Assembly: GCA_046734675.1 (NCBI GenBank)
Contig: JBKPRU010000265.1
Coordinates: 1 to 36,693, forward strand
Length of the DNA: 36,693 nt
Origin: QHWT01 sp046734675
GTDB lineage: Bacteria > Acidobacteriota > Vicinamibacteria > Vicinamibacterales > 2-12-FULL-66-21
Direction: 5' to 3'
How positions within the stretch are numbered: position 1 is the first letter of the stretch; each line of letters opens with the position of its first letter. Below are positions 8,809 through 16,743 of the stretch, piece after piece. The position numbers and the translations under genes were made by a program. The notes below the pieces were generated by a model. That model had not been told where the DNA came from. It worked only from the letters and a program-made list of their open reading frames with translations, and ran no database searches.

Positions 8809-9527
8809 CGAGAACCCTTCCCTTCCGACAGGTTCTTCGGCGACTCCTTGTTCAGCAGGTCGATCATCGGACGGGCCGCCGCCGGGACCTGGACGTCCCC
8901 CCGCACGATCTCGCGCGCGCTGATCTCGCGGCCGTAGACCAGCTCGTTTGCATTGCCGTCCGAGCGGAGCGTCGAGCCCTCGAGTGACACGCCGGCAAAG
9001 AGTCCCTTCGACCGGGAATACGTCAGCATCTCGGCGTTCATGACGATGTCAGTGGAGGCGCCGGCGTGGCGTCCTTTTGGCCCCGCTGCGGCCGAGGCAT
9101 CAGCGCCAAGCTTGACCTTGCTGCCAAGGACCGACGAGGCCCCGCGATCGTTCATCACCAGCAGCACGTAATCCGTCGCCTGGCCGCCAATCTGAAAGCC
9201 GATGCTGCCGCCTTCGAGCGCGAACAGCGCCGGCGCGCTCCACGGTCCCGTGTAGGTGTCGCCGCTGCGGCACGTGATCGCGCCGCGGCCGTAGCTCGCG
9301 CCGACGCCCACCGCCCCCTTCTTGACCGAAGGAAACACGATCACGCACTCGGCCTTGTCGATGAGTTCCTTCGGGATCGCGTCAGGCATGCCCAGGATCT
9401 CCTGCAGCACCGTCGCGCACGCGCGCAGGCGATCTTCTTCCTTTCCCTGTGCGCCGATGGCGGTTATGGCGAGAGCGCCCATTGCCGCCACTGCGCCCAC
9501 CCGGGTCGTCCATTGCATCCGTCTCAT
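8805..9527 (-). CDS. Secreted SYLF/Ysc84-type lipid-binding domain protein
   Basis: 240 residues with an N-terminal signal peptide (hydrophobic 9-25, likely cleaved near AIGAQG). The remainder matches the SYLF/Ysc84 domain: CVIVFPSVKKGAVGVGASYG, then TGPWSAPALFALEGGSIGFQIG, and TDYVLLVMNDRG. SYLF domains bind phosphoinositides in eukaryotes; bacterial members are periplasmic proteins of unclear function. AAGGAG lies about 8 nt upstream of the start on the minus strand, which supports ATG 9527. Its stop codon and that of the kinase gene are the same palindromic CTAG (8805-8808). Confidence 0.85.
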   Translation of the reverse strand: MRRMQWTTRVGAVAAMGALAITAIGAQGKEEDRLRACATVLQEILGMPDAIPKELIDKAECVIVFPSVKKGAVGVGASYGRGAITCRSGDTYTGPWSAPALFALEGGSIGFQIGGQATDYVLLVMNDRGASSVLGSKVKLGADASAAAGPKGRHAGASTDIVMNAEMLTYSRSKGLFAGVSLEGSTLRSDGNANELVYGREISAREIVRGDVQVPAAARPMIDLLNKESPKNLSEGKGSR

Positions 9528-9566
9528 ACCGGCTCTCCTTCATCTCCCTTTCGTCACGACTTCGCT

Positions 9567-9661
9567 GCCACAAAAAAAGGGGACAGCCCCCTTTATTCGC
9601 AAAGAAAGGGGACAGCCCCCTTTATTTGCAAAAAAAGGGGGCTGTCCCCTTTTTTGGTGGC
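9567..9661. repeat. Solitary REP array (family 2): two direct units and one inverted unit
   Basis: Two direct units with core AAGGGGACAGCCCCCTTT (about 9577 and 9605) are followed by one inverted unit (about 9634-9652). The array is bounded by GCCACA (9567) and GGTGGC (9656-9661). The same units flank the RAYT transposase at 35493-36412, so this looks like a non-autonomous copy mobilised by such an enzyme. It occupies the divergent gap between the SYLF gene and the HAMP/SpoIIE phosphatase gene. Adjacent opposed units can pair into a long hairpin. Confidence 0.88.
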
Positions 9662-9685
9662 GGCCACTGCGCGGCGGCAACCTGC

Positions 9686-9702
9686 TAGAGTCAAAGTGTT
9701 CC
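9686..9702 (+). promoter_or_regulatory. TAGAGT -10-like box before the phosphatase gene
   Basis: TAGAGT at 9686-9691 ends 11 nt before the ATG at 9703, which would give a leader of only about 5 nt. The REP array ends 24 bp upstream, so the -35 position abuts the repeat. No Shine-Dalgarno sequence is visible. Confidence 0.35.
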
Positions 9703-11616
9703 ATGTCGCTCCGCACGCGCCTGATCCTGGCGTTTCTTCTCTTATCGGTCGTTCCGCTGAGCGCCGTCACGCTCTATTTCTATACGACGTCGGTGCACGC
9801 GTTCGAGCGCGCCGTCGAACGCGAGGCGACGCAGAGCGCGGGCGACATCGGCCGGCGCATGGCCATGGTCACCGACGACGTGGGACGCCGGATGGAGGGG
9901 CTGTTCGAGGCCTCCGCGGGGGACCCGAACCCGAATCCGGACGAACTGCGGGCGAAGCTCGAACCCATGCTCGGCGACGCCGCGGCGCTCGTCGAGCGCG
10001 TCGAGTTCGAGCCGATGGAGCCGCCGCTGCCGCCCGACATCACCGGGACGACCGCGAATGCGCCGCCACCGCCTCCGCCGCCCGGCGCGCCAAAGGCTCC
10101 AGCGCCGCCGATTGTCGTCGACGTCGGCGCCATCCTCGAACGGACCCGCAAGAGCATCGACGCCGGCGGCTTCATGACACCGGAAGCGCGCGCCGAAATG
10201 GAGAAGGCGATCCGCGATTCTGTCCGCACCACGATCGCGCACAAGGAGGCGATGAAAGCCGCGGCGGCGGCAATGGCGACCGGGGCCGCGCCGCCGGTGG
10301 CGATGACGGTAGAAGGACGCGAGATCGCGATCCCGGTTCGGCGTAACGGACGCGAGATGGGCCACGCGCGCGCCCATCTCAACATGGAGCGGACGCTTGG
10401 CGCGATCCTCACGCTTGCGCGATCCGATCAAGGCGAGATCCCGTTCGCGATCGATCGTCGCGGCGCACTCTACACGCCGGACTCCGCGCAGAAGGCGACG
10501 CTGGAGTCACTGCAGGTGCAGAAGCTCGCTGAAGCGGACCGGCCGAAACGCGTCGGCGACTGGGTGGTCGTCACGAAGAAGGAAGAGTCGGGCCTCACCT
10601 TCGGGATTGCCCGTCCACTCGGCGAATCGCTGCGCGAGATTCGGCGCACGTCGGTCCGCAATCTCTCGCTGGGACTCCTCGTCATCGGCCTCGCGATCGT
10701 CGGCATCGTCCCGATCTCGCATCGAATGACGACCCGTTTGCGCGCGCTGACCGCCGGCGTGCGCCAGCTTGCGGCCGGCGACTTCCACACGCGCGTGCCG
10801 GTGAAGTCGGCCGACGAGTTCGGCGAGCTCGCGCGCGCCTTCAACCAGATGGCGCAGGACCTCGAGCGTCATCAGGCGCTCGCGGTCGAACAGGAGCGCC
10901 TGCATCGCGAGCTGGAGCTCTCGCGACAGATCCAGACGGAAATGCTGCCGCGCGCGCCGCTTCGTTTCGGCGCCTCCGAGATCCGCGGCATCTCGTTTCC
11001 GGCCCGCGAGGTCGGCGGCGACTTCTTCAACTACTTCGAGCTGCCCGGCAATCGCCTCGGGCTGCTCGTCGGCGACGTGTCGGGCAAGGGCGTCAGCGCG
11101 GCGCTGCTCATGGCCAACGTGCAAGCGACGCTGCGCGCGCGCCTGCCCCTCCAGACCGACCTCGCGTCGCTGGCCGATCTGCTCGATCGCGAGATCGACG
11201 CGACCACGCCCGGCGGCGTGTTCGTGACGCTGTTTCTTGCGATCCTCGACGAGCAGCACGAGCTCCATTACGTCAACGCCGGCCACAACCCGCAGTACGT
11301 GCTGCGCCAGGACGGCCGCGTCGAGAGTCTCTCGTCCACGGGGCTGCCGATCGGCCTCTTCAGCGGGCACGGCTACCGCGAGCAGCGCGTCGCGCTCGCC
11401 GCGGGAGATCTGCTCTTCTTCTATACCGACGGTCTGGTCGAAGCGGAGGACGCGCGCGGCGAGCCGTTCGGCGCCGAGCGCCTCGAGGCGAGTCTCGTCG
11501 AGGACCATGCGCACGGCATCGACGCGGTGCTCGACCGCATCGAGCGCGACGTGAGCGCCTTCCGCGGCAGCGTCGAGGCCCTCGACGACGCCACGCTCAT
11601 GGCGCTGCGGGTCTGA
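9703..11616 (+). CDS. HAMP-SpoIIE (RsbU-type) Ser/Thr phosphatase, membrane sensor
   Basis: 637 residues from ATG 9703. A longer frame runs back through the REP array and is rejected. TM1 (about 7-27) and TM2 (about 320-342) flank an extracytoplasmic region with a proline-rich stretch near residues 120-140. A HAMP domain (about 343-395) ends with EFGELARAFNQMAQDLERH. The SpoIIE/PP2C domain has all the usual aspartates: D440 in VGGDFF, D458 in GDVSGKG, D576 in FYTDGLVE and D628/D629 in DDATLMALRV. Such proteins dephosphorylate anti-sigma-factor antagonists in partner-switching pathways. No RsbV/RsbW-like partner is nearby. Signal and target are unknown. Confidence 0.9.
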   Translation: MSLRTRLILAFLLLSVVPLSAVTLYFYTTSVHAFERAVEREATQSAGDIGRRMAMVTDDVGRRMEGLFEASAGDPNPNPDELRAKLEPMLGDAAALVERVEFEPMEPPLPPDITGTTANAPPPPPPPGAPKAPAPPIVVDVGAILERTRKSIDAGGFMTPEARAEMEKAIRDSVRTTIAHKEAMKAAAAAMATGAAPPVAMTVEGREIAIPVRRNGREMGHARAHLNMERTLGAILTLARSDQGEIPFAIDRRGALYTPDSAQKATLESLQVQKLAEADRPKRVGDWVVVTKKEESGLTFGIARPLGESLREIRRTSVRNLSLGLLVIGLAIVGIVPISHRMTTRLRALTAGVRQLAAGDFHTRVPVKSADEFGELARAFNQMAQDLERHQALAVEQERLHRELELSRQIQTEMLPRAPLRFGASEIRGISFPAREVGGDFFNYFELPGNRLGLLVGDVSGKGVSAALLMANVQATLRARLPLQTDLASLADLLDREIDATTPGGVFVTLFLAILDEQHELHYVNAGHNPQYVLRQDGRVESLSSTGLPIGLFSGHGYREQRVALAAGDLLFFYTDGLVEAEDARGEPFGAERLEASLVEDHAHGIDAVLDRIERDVSAFRGSVEALDDATLMALRV

Positions 11617-11631
11617 AACCGGGACAGTCAC

Positions 11632-11657
11632 GGCGCCTCTAAAGAGGCGCCCTACCG
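11632..11657. repeat. Family-1 palindromic repeat supplying the panE stop codon
   Basis: GGCGCCTCT (11632-11640), AA, AGAGGCGCC (11643-11651) is a perfect 9-bp stem with a 2-nt loop, followed by CTACCG. It lies between convergent genes. The minus-strand TAG formed by its core (11639-11641) is the stop codon of the ketopantoate reductase gene, whose last residues (GRAPL) are encoded by the repeat. Confidence 0.88.
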
Positions 11658-12586
11658 TCAGCTGCTGGGCCCTTCGCGTGCAGTTTCAACACCGCATACA
11701 GCGTGTCGATGATCGGCGTGGGCACGCCGACGCGCGCGCCGCGCCGCACGACCGCCCCCTGCAGCGCTTCCACCTCGATGCGCTTGCCCTGGGACAGATC
11801 GATCAGCAGCGACGAGCGCATCGACCCGGGGATGCTCTCGACATATGGCGCGATTCGATCGACGACGTCGCGCGCGACGGCAATGCCTTCGGCGCGGGCG
11901 ACGCGTTCGATCTCGCGCGCCGCCTCGAGAAACCGCGCCCGCGTGAAGGGATCTCCCCACACCGGCCCGATCGGCAGTCGCGCGGCGCCCGTGAAGCCGG
12001 CCAGCGTCGCGAGAAAAATGAACTTCTCCCAGATGGGAATCCGTCCATCCGGGACCGCTTCGGCCTGGATGTCCGCCTCGCGCATCGCCGCCTGGATGCG
12101 CGCGACGCGCTCGCTCACCGTCGAGACCTCGCCGAACACCTCACCGAAGACGATGCGACGGTGCGTCCCGGTCTGGACGATCAGTCCCGGCGCCTCCAAC
12201 GCGGTCGCGATGTAAGTCGTGCCGCCGAGCGTGTGCGCTTCGCCGGCGACGGCGGCGATCTCCGACACGCTGTCGACGCCGTTCTGCACGGTGAGCACGG
12301 TCGTGGTGTCGCCGAGCATCGGGCGGATCATCGGCAGCGCCGACGCGTTGTCGTACGCCTTCACTGCGACGATCACCACGTCCACCGGCCCGACCCGCGA
12401 CGTATCGTCCTCGGCCGGCGCCGTGACGGTGAAGTCGCCGAGCGGACTGCGAATCTGCAGGCCGCGCTCGCGCATCGCCGCCAGGTGCTGGCCGCGCGCA
12501 ATGAACGTCACGTCATGCCCTGCGCGTGCGAGGCGCGCGCCGTAGTAGCCGCCTACGGCTCCGGATCCAAGAATTGCGAATCTCAT
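11639..12586 (-). CDS. panE: 2-dehydropantoate 2-reductase (ketopantoate reductase)
   Basis: 315 residues, the usual size. The N-terminal Rossmann motif GSGAVGGYYGARLARAGHDV (residues 7-26) binds NADPH. VKAYD (about 76-80) and VQNGV (about 99-103) are family signatures; the ApbA_C helical domain (about 175-305) includes IWEKFIFLATL with the conserved lysine. The enzyme reduces ketopantoate to pantoate in pantothenate/CoA synthesis, although many members of this superfamily act on other 2-oxo acids. It stands alone without other pan genes. The C-terminal residues GRAPL and the stop come from a family-1 repeat, so the original end has probably been replaced. Confidence 0.85.
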   Translation of the reverse strand: MRFAILGSGAVGGYYGARLARAGHDVTFIARGQHLAAMRERGLQIRSPLGDFTVTAPAEDDTSRVGPVDVVIVAVKAYDNASALPMIRPMLGDTTTVLTVQNGVDSVSEIAAVAGEAHTLGGTTYIATALEAPGLIVQTGTHRRIVFGEVFGEVSTVSERVARIQAAMREADIQAEAVPDGRIPIWEKFIFLATLAGFTGAARLPIGPVWGDPFTRARFLEAAREIERVARAEGIAVARDVVDRIAPYVESIPGSMRSSLLIDLSQGKRIEVEALQGAVVRRGARVGVPTPIIDTLYAVLKLHAKGPAADGRAPL

Positions 12587-12668
12587 GCGTCAGCCGCGCG
12601 AAACTTTAGCACGCGCGGGCGGGCCGGAACGGGGCTGCACGCTGAACAATTCGGCCGCAGGCGCATGC

Positions 12669-12729
12669 TAGAATGCGCGGTCTGCCACTGTCCCGCGCTG
12701 CGCCGGGGCGGTGCTCGCCCGGAGGGGCC
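12669..12729 (+). promoter_or_regulatory. TAGAAT -10-like box and GGAGG ribosome binding site
   Basis: TAGAAT (12669-12674) is a good -10 candidate; GGAGG at 12721-12725 sits just before ATG 12730. The upstream in-frame ATG at 12673 overlaps the -10 box and cannot be the start if this promoter is used. Confidence 0.45.
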
Positions 12730-14436
12730 ATGGCCGCGCGTCTCACCACCTATCTCGTCGTCGCTATCGTCGCGGCGACCCTGATCGCGGGCCTGATCGT
12801 CGGCGCGCAGCGCGACGACAACAGCGGACCGATCGATCTCATCGTCCACAACGCGAAGGTGTATGCCGCCGACGATGCCGGCACCATGGCCGAGGCGGTG
12901 GCGGTCCGCGGCAACAAGATTCTCCACGTCGGCAGCAACCGCGAGATCCTCCGCTACCGCCGTCCCCAGACGACGGTGATCGACGCGAAGGGTGCAGCGG
13001 TTCTTCCTGGCTTCAACGACGCGCACACGTCGCTGATTGCCGGCGGCCTCTCGCATGACGCGATCGATCTCAGCGACGCGTCGACGCTCGAAAGCATGCA
13101 GGAGCGGCTCGCCGCGGCAAGTACATCGGCGGAGTGGGTGGTCGCGCGCGGGTGGACCTACGACCGCTTCGCGGATCTGCCGACGCGCGCACACTTCGAC
13201 GCCGCGGTCGACGACCGGCCGGGCGTCGCGTTCTCGCAGGACGGCCACGCCGCGTGGCTGAACACGAAAGCGCTCGAGGCGGCGGGCATTGCGAGGCACA
13301 CCGCGGCGCCGCGGAACGGCGTGATCGTGCGCGACGGACGCGGTGAACCGACCGGGCTCGTCAAGGACGGCGCGATCGCGCTCGTCACGCGGGTGATGCC
13401 CGCATCGCCGCGCGAAGCTCGGGCGCGGGCGCTGCGCCTGGCGATTCGCGACGCGCACGAGCATGGCGTGACGAGCGTGCAGACGTTTGGCGAAAGCGCG
13501 GAAGATTTGGATGCGTACGACGAAGCGCGCCGCGCCGGCGAGCTCACCGTGCGCGTGTATCTCACCCTGCCGGTGTCTGCGCCGCTCACGCCGGCGGACT
13601 TGAACGTCTTCGACGAAACCGGCAAGCGCTTCGTCGACGATCCGTTGCTGAAGACCGGCGCCGCCAGCATCACGGTGGATGGATCGGTGACGTCTTCCAC
13701 GGCGGCCCTCCTGAAACCGTATGCGACGCGCGGGTCATCGACAGGGCTCACGTATCTCGAGCCGGACGAACTGAACGACGTCGTCAGGACCCTCGACGCA
13801 CGCGGTGTGCAGGTCGCGGCCGATGCGGCGGGCGATCGCGCGGTGCGCATGGCACTCGACGCCTTCGAAGGGGCCGCGCGCCAGAATGCCGCTCCCGTGC
13901 GTCAGCGGCGCCATCGCATCGAGCGTGTCGAGATCGTCGATCCGGACGACCTGCCGCGATTCAAGAAGCTGGGACTGATTGCCGCGCTGCAGCCGTTCTA
14001 CGCGACGTCCGACCGCCTTCAGTTGTGGGGCAGGAACCTGGGGCCGGATCGTGCGCCGCTCGGCTGGCCGGCCCGCTCGCTCAACGCCGCAGGCGCGCGT
14101 CTCACGTTCGGCACCAACTGGCCCAATCTGCCGATGGATCCGCTGGCCGGACTGAGCGCCGCGATTGCTCGCACGGCGACCACGGAGTCCGCTGAAGACA
14201 CGCCAGCGATTGACGAATCGCTGCCGCTGAAGTCGGCCATCAACGCGTGGACGTCCGGCGCGGCCTGGGCGTCGTTCGACGATCACCGCAAGGGCACGAT
14301 CAAGCCGGGGATGCTCGCGGATCTCGTCGTGCTCTCGAACAACATCTTCGACGGGAAGGCGCGGAGCCTTGCCGCCACGGCCGTCGAGATGACGATCTTC
14401 GACGGTAAGGTCGTCTACCGCCGCAGGGCCTCATAA
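12730..14436 (+). CDS. YtcJ-like amidohydrolase (Amidohydro_3), probable pseudoenzyme
   Basis: 568 residues from ATG 12730. Residues 6-26 form an uncleaved-looking signal anchor, so the domain is likely periplasmic. Family landmarks are clear: DLIVHNAKVYAAD, LPGFNDAH, DGHAAWLNTKALEAAGI, VDGSV, AAGDRAVRMALDAFE and DPDDLPRF. Yet nearly every metal-site residue expected for YtcJ/Amidohydro_3 enzymes is changed: the HxH motif reads H99-T-S101, the KxxxDGS lysine is S313, the HAIGD histidine is D365, the RIEHAQ histidine is R399, the MQPxH histidine is Y424, and the GSDxP aspartate is N463. The frame is intact with no stops, so it appears maintained as a non-hydrolytic binding protein. Assignment of the ligands is by motif comparison from memory. 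Confidence 0.8.
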   Translation: MAARLTTYLVVAIVAATLIAGLIVGAQRDDNSGPIDLIVHNAKVYAADDAGTMAEAVAVRGNKILHVGSNREILRYRRPQTTVIDAKGAAVLPGFNDAHTSLIAGGLSHDAIDLSDASTLESMQERLAAASTSAEWVVARGWTYDRFADLPTRAHFDAAVDDRPGVAFSQDGHAAWLNTKALEAAGIARHTAAPRNGVIVRDGRGEPTGLVKDGAIALVTRVMPASPREARARALRLAIRDAHEHGVTSVQTFGESAEDLDAYDEARRAGELTVRVYLTLPVSAPLTPADLNVFDETGKRFVDDPLLKTGAASITVDGSVTSSTAALLKPYATRGSSTGLTYLEPDELNDVVRTLDARGVQVAADAAGDRAVRMALDAFEGAARQNAAPVRQRRHRIERVEIVDPDDLPRFKKLGLIAALQPFYATSDRLQLWGRNLGPDRAPLGWPARSLNAAGARLTFGTNWPNLPMDPLAGLSAAIARTATTESAEDTPAIDESLPLKSAINAWTSGAAWASFDDHRKGTIKPGMLADLVVLSNNIFDGKARSLAATAVEMTIFDGKVVYRRRAS

Positions 14437-15707
14437 GGCCTGTCAACGGTTCCCCCCTTCATCACGAAGCGGACGCGGCCGAGCGCGCCGATGTCCGACG
14501 TCGGGTCGCCGTCCACCGCAATCAGATCGGCGAGCAGGTTCTCCTTCACGCGGCCGATACGCGTGTCCATGTGCAGTACCCGCGCGGCAATCGAGGTGGC
14601 GCTCCTCAAGGCATCGACCGGCTTCATCCCATAGTCGACCATCATCTGGATCTCGCGCGCGTTGTCGCCGTGCGGGAAGACCCCGACGTCGCTGCCGCTC
14701 AGGATCGTGACGCCCGCGTCGAGCGCCGCCTTGAAGCTCTCGCGCTTGCGCGCGATCGACGGCGGCTCCGGATCCCGGCCCTTTTTCCATCCCGCGTACT
14801 GGGTCGTCGCATCACCCGCCGCTAACGTGGCGCACAGCGCGACGCCGTGGTCTTTCATCAGCTTGAACACCTCGGGCGTGCCCGCGTCGCCATGCTCGAC
14901 GGTCTCGACACCCGCCACCACCGCCCGGCGCATGCCTTCAGCGGTGCTCGCGTGTGCGACCGTCGGCCGGCCGCTGCTGCGCGCCGTCTCGACGATCGTC
15001 TTCAACTCGTCGATCGAGAACGTCGGCGCCGCTTCGCCGTGCGGTCCCCACCTGTAGTCCGCGTACACCTTCACCCAGTCGGCGCCGTGGCCAATCTGAT
15101 CGCGGACGACGCGGATGAGCGAGGGACCGTCGGCTTCCTCGGCCCCCTTCGGCACCGTCCACTCGAGCGCGAGCCCGCGCGGATCGTAGCTGCCGGTCGC
15201 GACGATGGCGCGGGTGGACACGAGCATCCGCGGCCCGGGAATGATGCCCTGGTCGATCGCCTGTTTGAGCTCCGCATCCGCGTAGGCTGCCCCCTCCGTG
15301 CCAAGATCGCGAATGGTGGTGAAGCCGGCCATCAGCGTCGCGCGCAGATGGTTCGTCGCACGCGCCACACGCAGTGCGAGCCCTTCGCGCAGGACCTGGT
15401 CGGCCCACGGCGTCTCGTTGTACGGGTGCAGCAGCACGTGGGAGTGCCCTTCGACGAGACCGGGCAGGAGCGTCGTGCCCGGCATGTCGATCGCCGTCGC
15501 GCCGGCGGCGGTCACGGACGCCGTCGGACCGGCCGCTTCGATGCGCTCGCCGCGCACGCGCACCGCCCAGCCCTCGTGCATCGCGTCGCCGTCGAACACG
15601 CGCTCCGGCCGCAGCACGGTGACGGCGCCGCTCTCACGCGGGGACGTGTTCTGCGCGAGCAGCGACGACGTTGACATCAGCAGCAGCACGAGGAGTGCAG
15701 TTCGCAT
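14415..15707 (-). CDS. Secreted metal-dependent amidohydrolase (imidazolonepropionase/prolidase-like)
   Basis: 430 residues with a signal peptide (residues 1-19, MRTALLVLLL.., cleavage near LLAQ). Metal ligands appear complete: HSH in VEGHSHV, lysine in WVKVYAD, histidines in VAHAST and VEHGD, and the catalytic aspartate in LSGSDVG. The closest relatives are Amidohydro_1 proteins often annotated as Xaa-Pro dipeptidase or imidazolonepropionase-like, which hydrolyse cyclic amides or dipeptides in the periplasm. The substrate cannot be told from sequence. Its 3' end overlaps the convergent YtcJ-like gene by 22 bp, so it sits tail to tail with a catalytically altered relative. Confidence 0.85.
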   Translation of the reverse strand: MRTALLVLLLMSTSSLLAQNTSPRESGAVTVLRPERVFDGDAMHEGWAVRVRGERIEAAGPTASVTAAGATAIDMPGTTLLPGLVEGHSHVLLHPYNETPWADQVLREGLALRVARATNHLRATLMAGFTTIRDLGTEGAAYADAELKQAIDQGIIPGPRMLVSTRAIVATGSYDPRGLALEWTVPKGAEEADGPSLIRVVRDQIGHGADWVKVYADYRWGPHGEAAPTFSIDELKTIVETARSSGRPTVAHASTAEGMRRAVVAGVETVEHGDAGTPEVFKLMKDHGVALCATLAAGDATTQYAGWKKGRDPEPPSIARKRESFKAALDAGVTILSGSDVGVFPHGDNAREIQMMVDYGMKPVDALRSATSIAARVLHMDTRIGRVKENLLADLIAVDGDPTSDIGALGRVRFVMKGGTVDRPYEALRR

Positions 15708-15765
15708 GTGTGATTTATCCGTGTGTATCTGTCTGTATCCGTGGTGGATTTATCCGTGGCAGGCA
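15708..15765. repeat. Family-3 ATCCGTG-rich degenerate repeat tract
   Basis: Several copies of TTATCCGTG and TGTATC(C/T)GT follow one another between the divergent amidohydrolase and membrane protein genes. Related tracts occur at 28200-28277 and 29497-29550 (there as CACGGAT). Repeats of this ACACGGAT/ATCCGTGT type are dispersed in many environmental genomes. A function is unknown. Confidence 0.6.
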
Positions 15766-15789
15766 ATTATGCCTCTATGATTCTGGAAG

Positions 15790-16590
15790 ATGGATTCCGT
15801 GTTTCCCCCGTTGACCGCCACGGGCTTCGATGCGGTCACGTCGGCGGTCCCGGCCGTTGCCTATCTGCTCGTCGCCCTCGCCGCCGTGTTCTATGCGCCA
15901 CGTGACACGAGGACACGCGTCTTTCTCCTCGTCGCCGTCGCCAATCTGCCGCCGTACTTTCTTCCTTACTACGCGTGGCGGCGCCCCGGCTCATTGTTGA
16001 CGCGGCCGCTGATCTCGCTGATCGCGGTATCGCTGCTCATCGGCAGCCTCGCCCTGTTTCATCTCGCGCAGGTCTTCCCGTGGCGGCGCCCGTGGGTGCG
16101 ACGCTACTTCGAGCTGCTGCTCACCGGCTACCTGCTGGGACCGTTCATCGTGCTGGGGCTGATCTGGTTCGCGCCGGCAAAGCCTGAAGAAATGCAGGCG
16201 TCGTACGCCGTGCTGACGCTCTTCATCGGGCTGCCGACGATCTTCGTCGTGGGCATCGTCGCGCCCTTCGCGGGAGTGCTGTCGCTCTATTACAGCTACC
16301 TCGCGGCGCGCGCCGCCGGGATCGATCGCGCCCGGGTGCCGCTCGTCGGCATCATCGTCAGCCAGCTCGCAGGGGGCGTGCTTGCCATCCTGATCATCCC
16401 GCTGCTGCACTTCGTCGCGCCGTCAGGCCCGTGGGTCGCGGTCGCCTCGGCGCTGCTCTCGGGTTTCGGAGTACTGATGCCGCTGGCGGTCGCGCTCGGC
16501 ATCTGGAAGTACGGCGCGCTGACGCTCGACGTGGATGAACTGCCGTCCATCAGGCCGGCGCTGCAGGGTCCTATCGAACCGCCCGCGTAA
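15790..16590 (+). CDS. Polytopic membrane protein of unknown function
   Basis: 266 residues, mostly hydrophobic, with seven or eight predicted membrane helices (about 20-37, 44-63, 74-96, 106-129, a long segment 136-175 that may be two helices, 187-212 and 217-240). The C-terminal tail is short and soluble. No signature motif was recognised; the layout is similar to seven-helix N-terminal sensor regions of histidine kinases, but no kinase domain follows. The ATG lies about 20 nt after the repeat tract and no strong Shine-Dalgarno is seen. It is convergent with the phosphatase/permease pair. Confidence 0.7.
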   Translation: MDSVFPPLTATGFDAVTSAVPAVAYLLVALAAVFYAPRDTRTRVFLLVAVANLPPYFLPYYAWRRPGSLLTRPLISLIAVSLLIGSLALFHLAQVFPWRRPWVRRYFELLLTGYLLGPFIVLGLIWFAPAKPEEMQASYAVLTLFIGLPTIFVVGIVAPFAGVLSLYYSYLAARAAGIDRARVPLVGIIVSQLAGGVLAILIIPLLHFVAPSGPWVAVASALLSGFGVLMPLAVALGIWKYGALTLDVDELPSIRPALQGPIEPPA

Positions 16591-16598
16591 TCACAACG

Positions 16599-16693
16599 CC
16601 CGGTCTAAAGACCCGGCCTACACCTGAGAGTGCACGGTAGGGCGCACCTTTAGGTGCGCCTCCACACGGCGCCTCTAAAGAGGCGCCCTACCG
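16599..16693. repeat. Three family-1 palindromic repeats in tandem
   Basis: Copy 1 (16599-16621): CCGGTCTAAAGACCCGG then CCTAC. Copy 2 (16634-16660): CGGTAGG then GGCGCACCTTTAGGTGCGCC. Copy 3 (16668-16692): GGCGCCTCTAAAGAGGCGCC then CTACC. All stems differ in sequence but stay paired, and all keep the GTAGG/CCTAC flank on one side. They fill the gap between the convergent membrane protein and phosphatase genes. Confidence 0.88.
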
Positions 16694-16704
16694 CAGCGGC
16701 GCCG

Positions 16705-16737
16705 TCAATATTTCAGCTGCAGCAACGTGGCTACCGT
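16705..16737 (-). pseudogene. Duplicated C-terminal end of a SixA-like phosphatase gene
   Basis: Read on the minus strand, 16731-16705 encodes ATLLQLKY followed by TGA. The phosphatase gene immediately upstream ends with the same ATLLQLKY followed by TAG (16770-16744). The copies are exactly 39 bp apart, hence in the same frame, and differ at 5 of 27 bases with every change silent. This is either the remnant of a deleted tandem paralogue or an old in-frame duplication. Read-through of the TAG would add RLTVATLLQLKY. Confidence 0.7.
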
Positions 16738-16743
16738 CAGGCG

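Noticed and set aside
9322..9702. N-terminal extension of the HAMP/SpoIIE phosphatase
   Set aside because: It reads through the antisense of the SYLF gene and through the REP array; the membrane helix begins right after ATG 9703.
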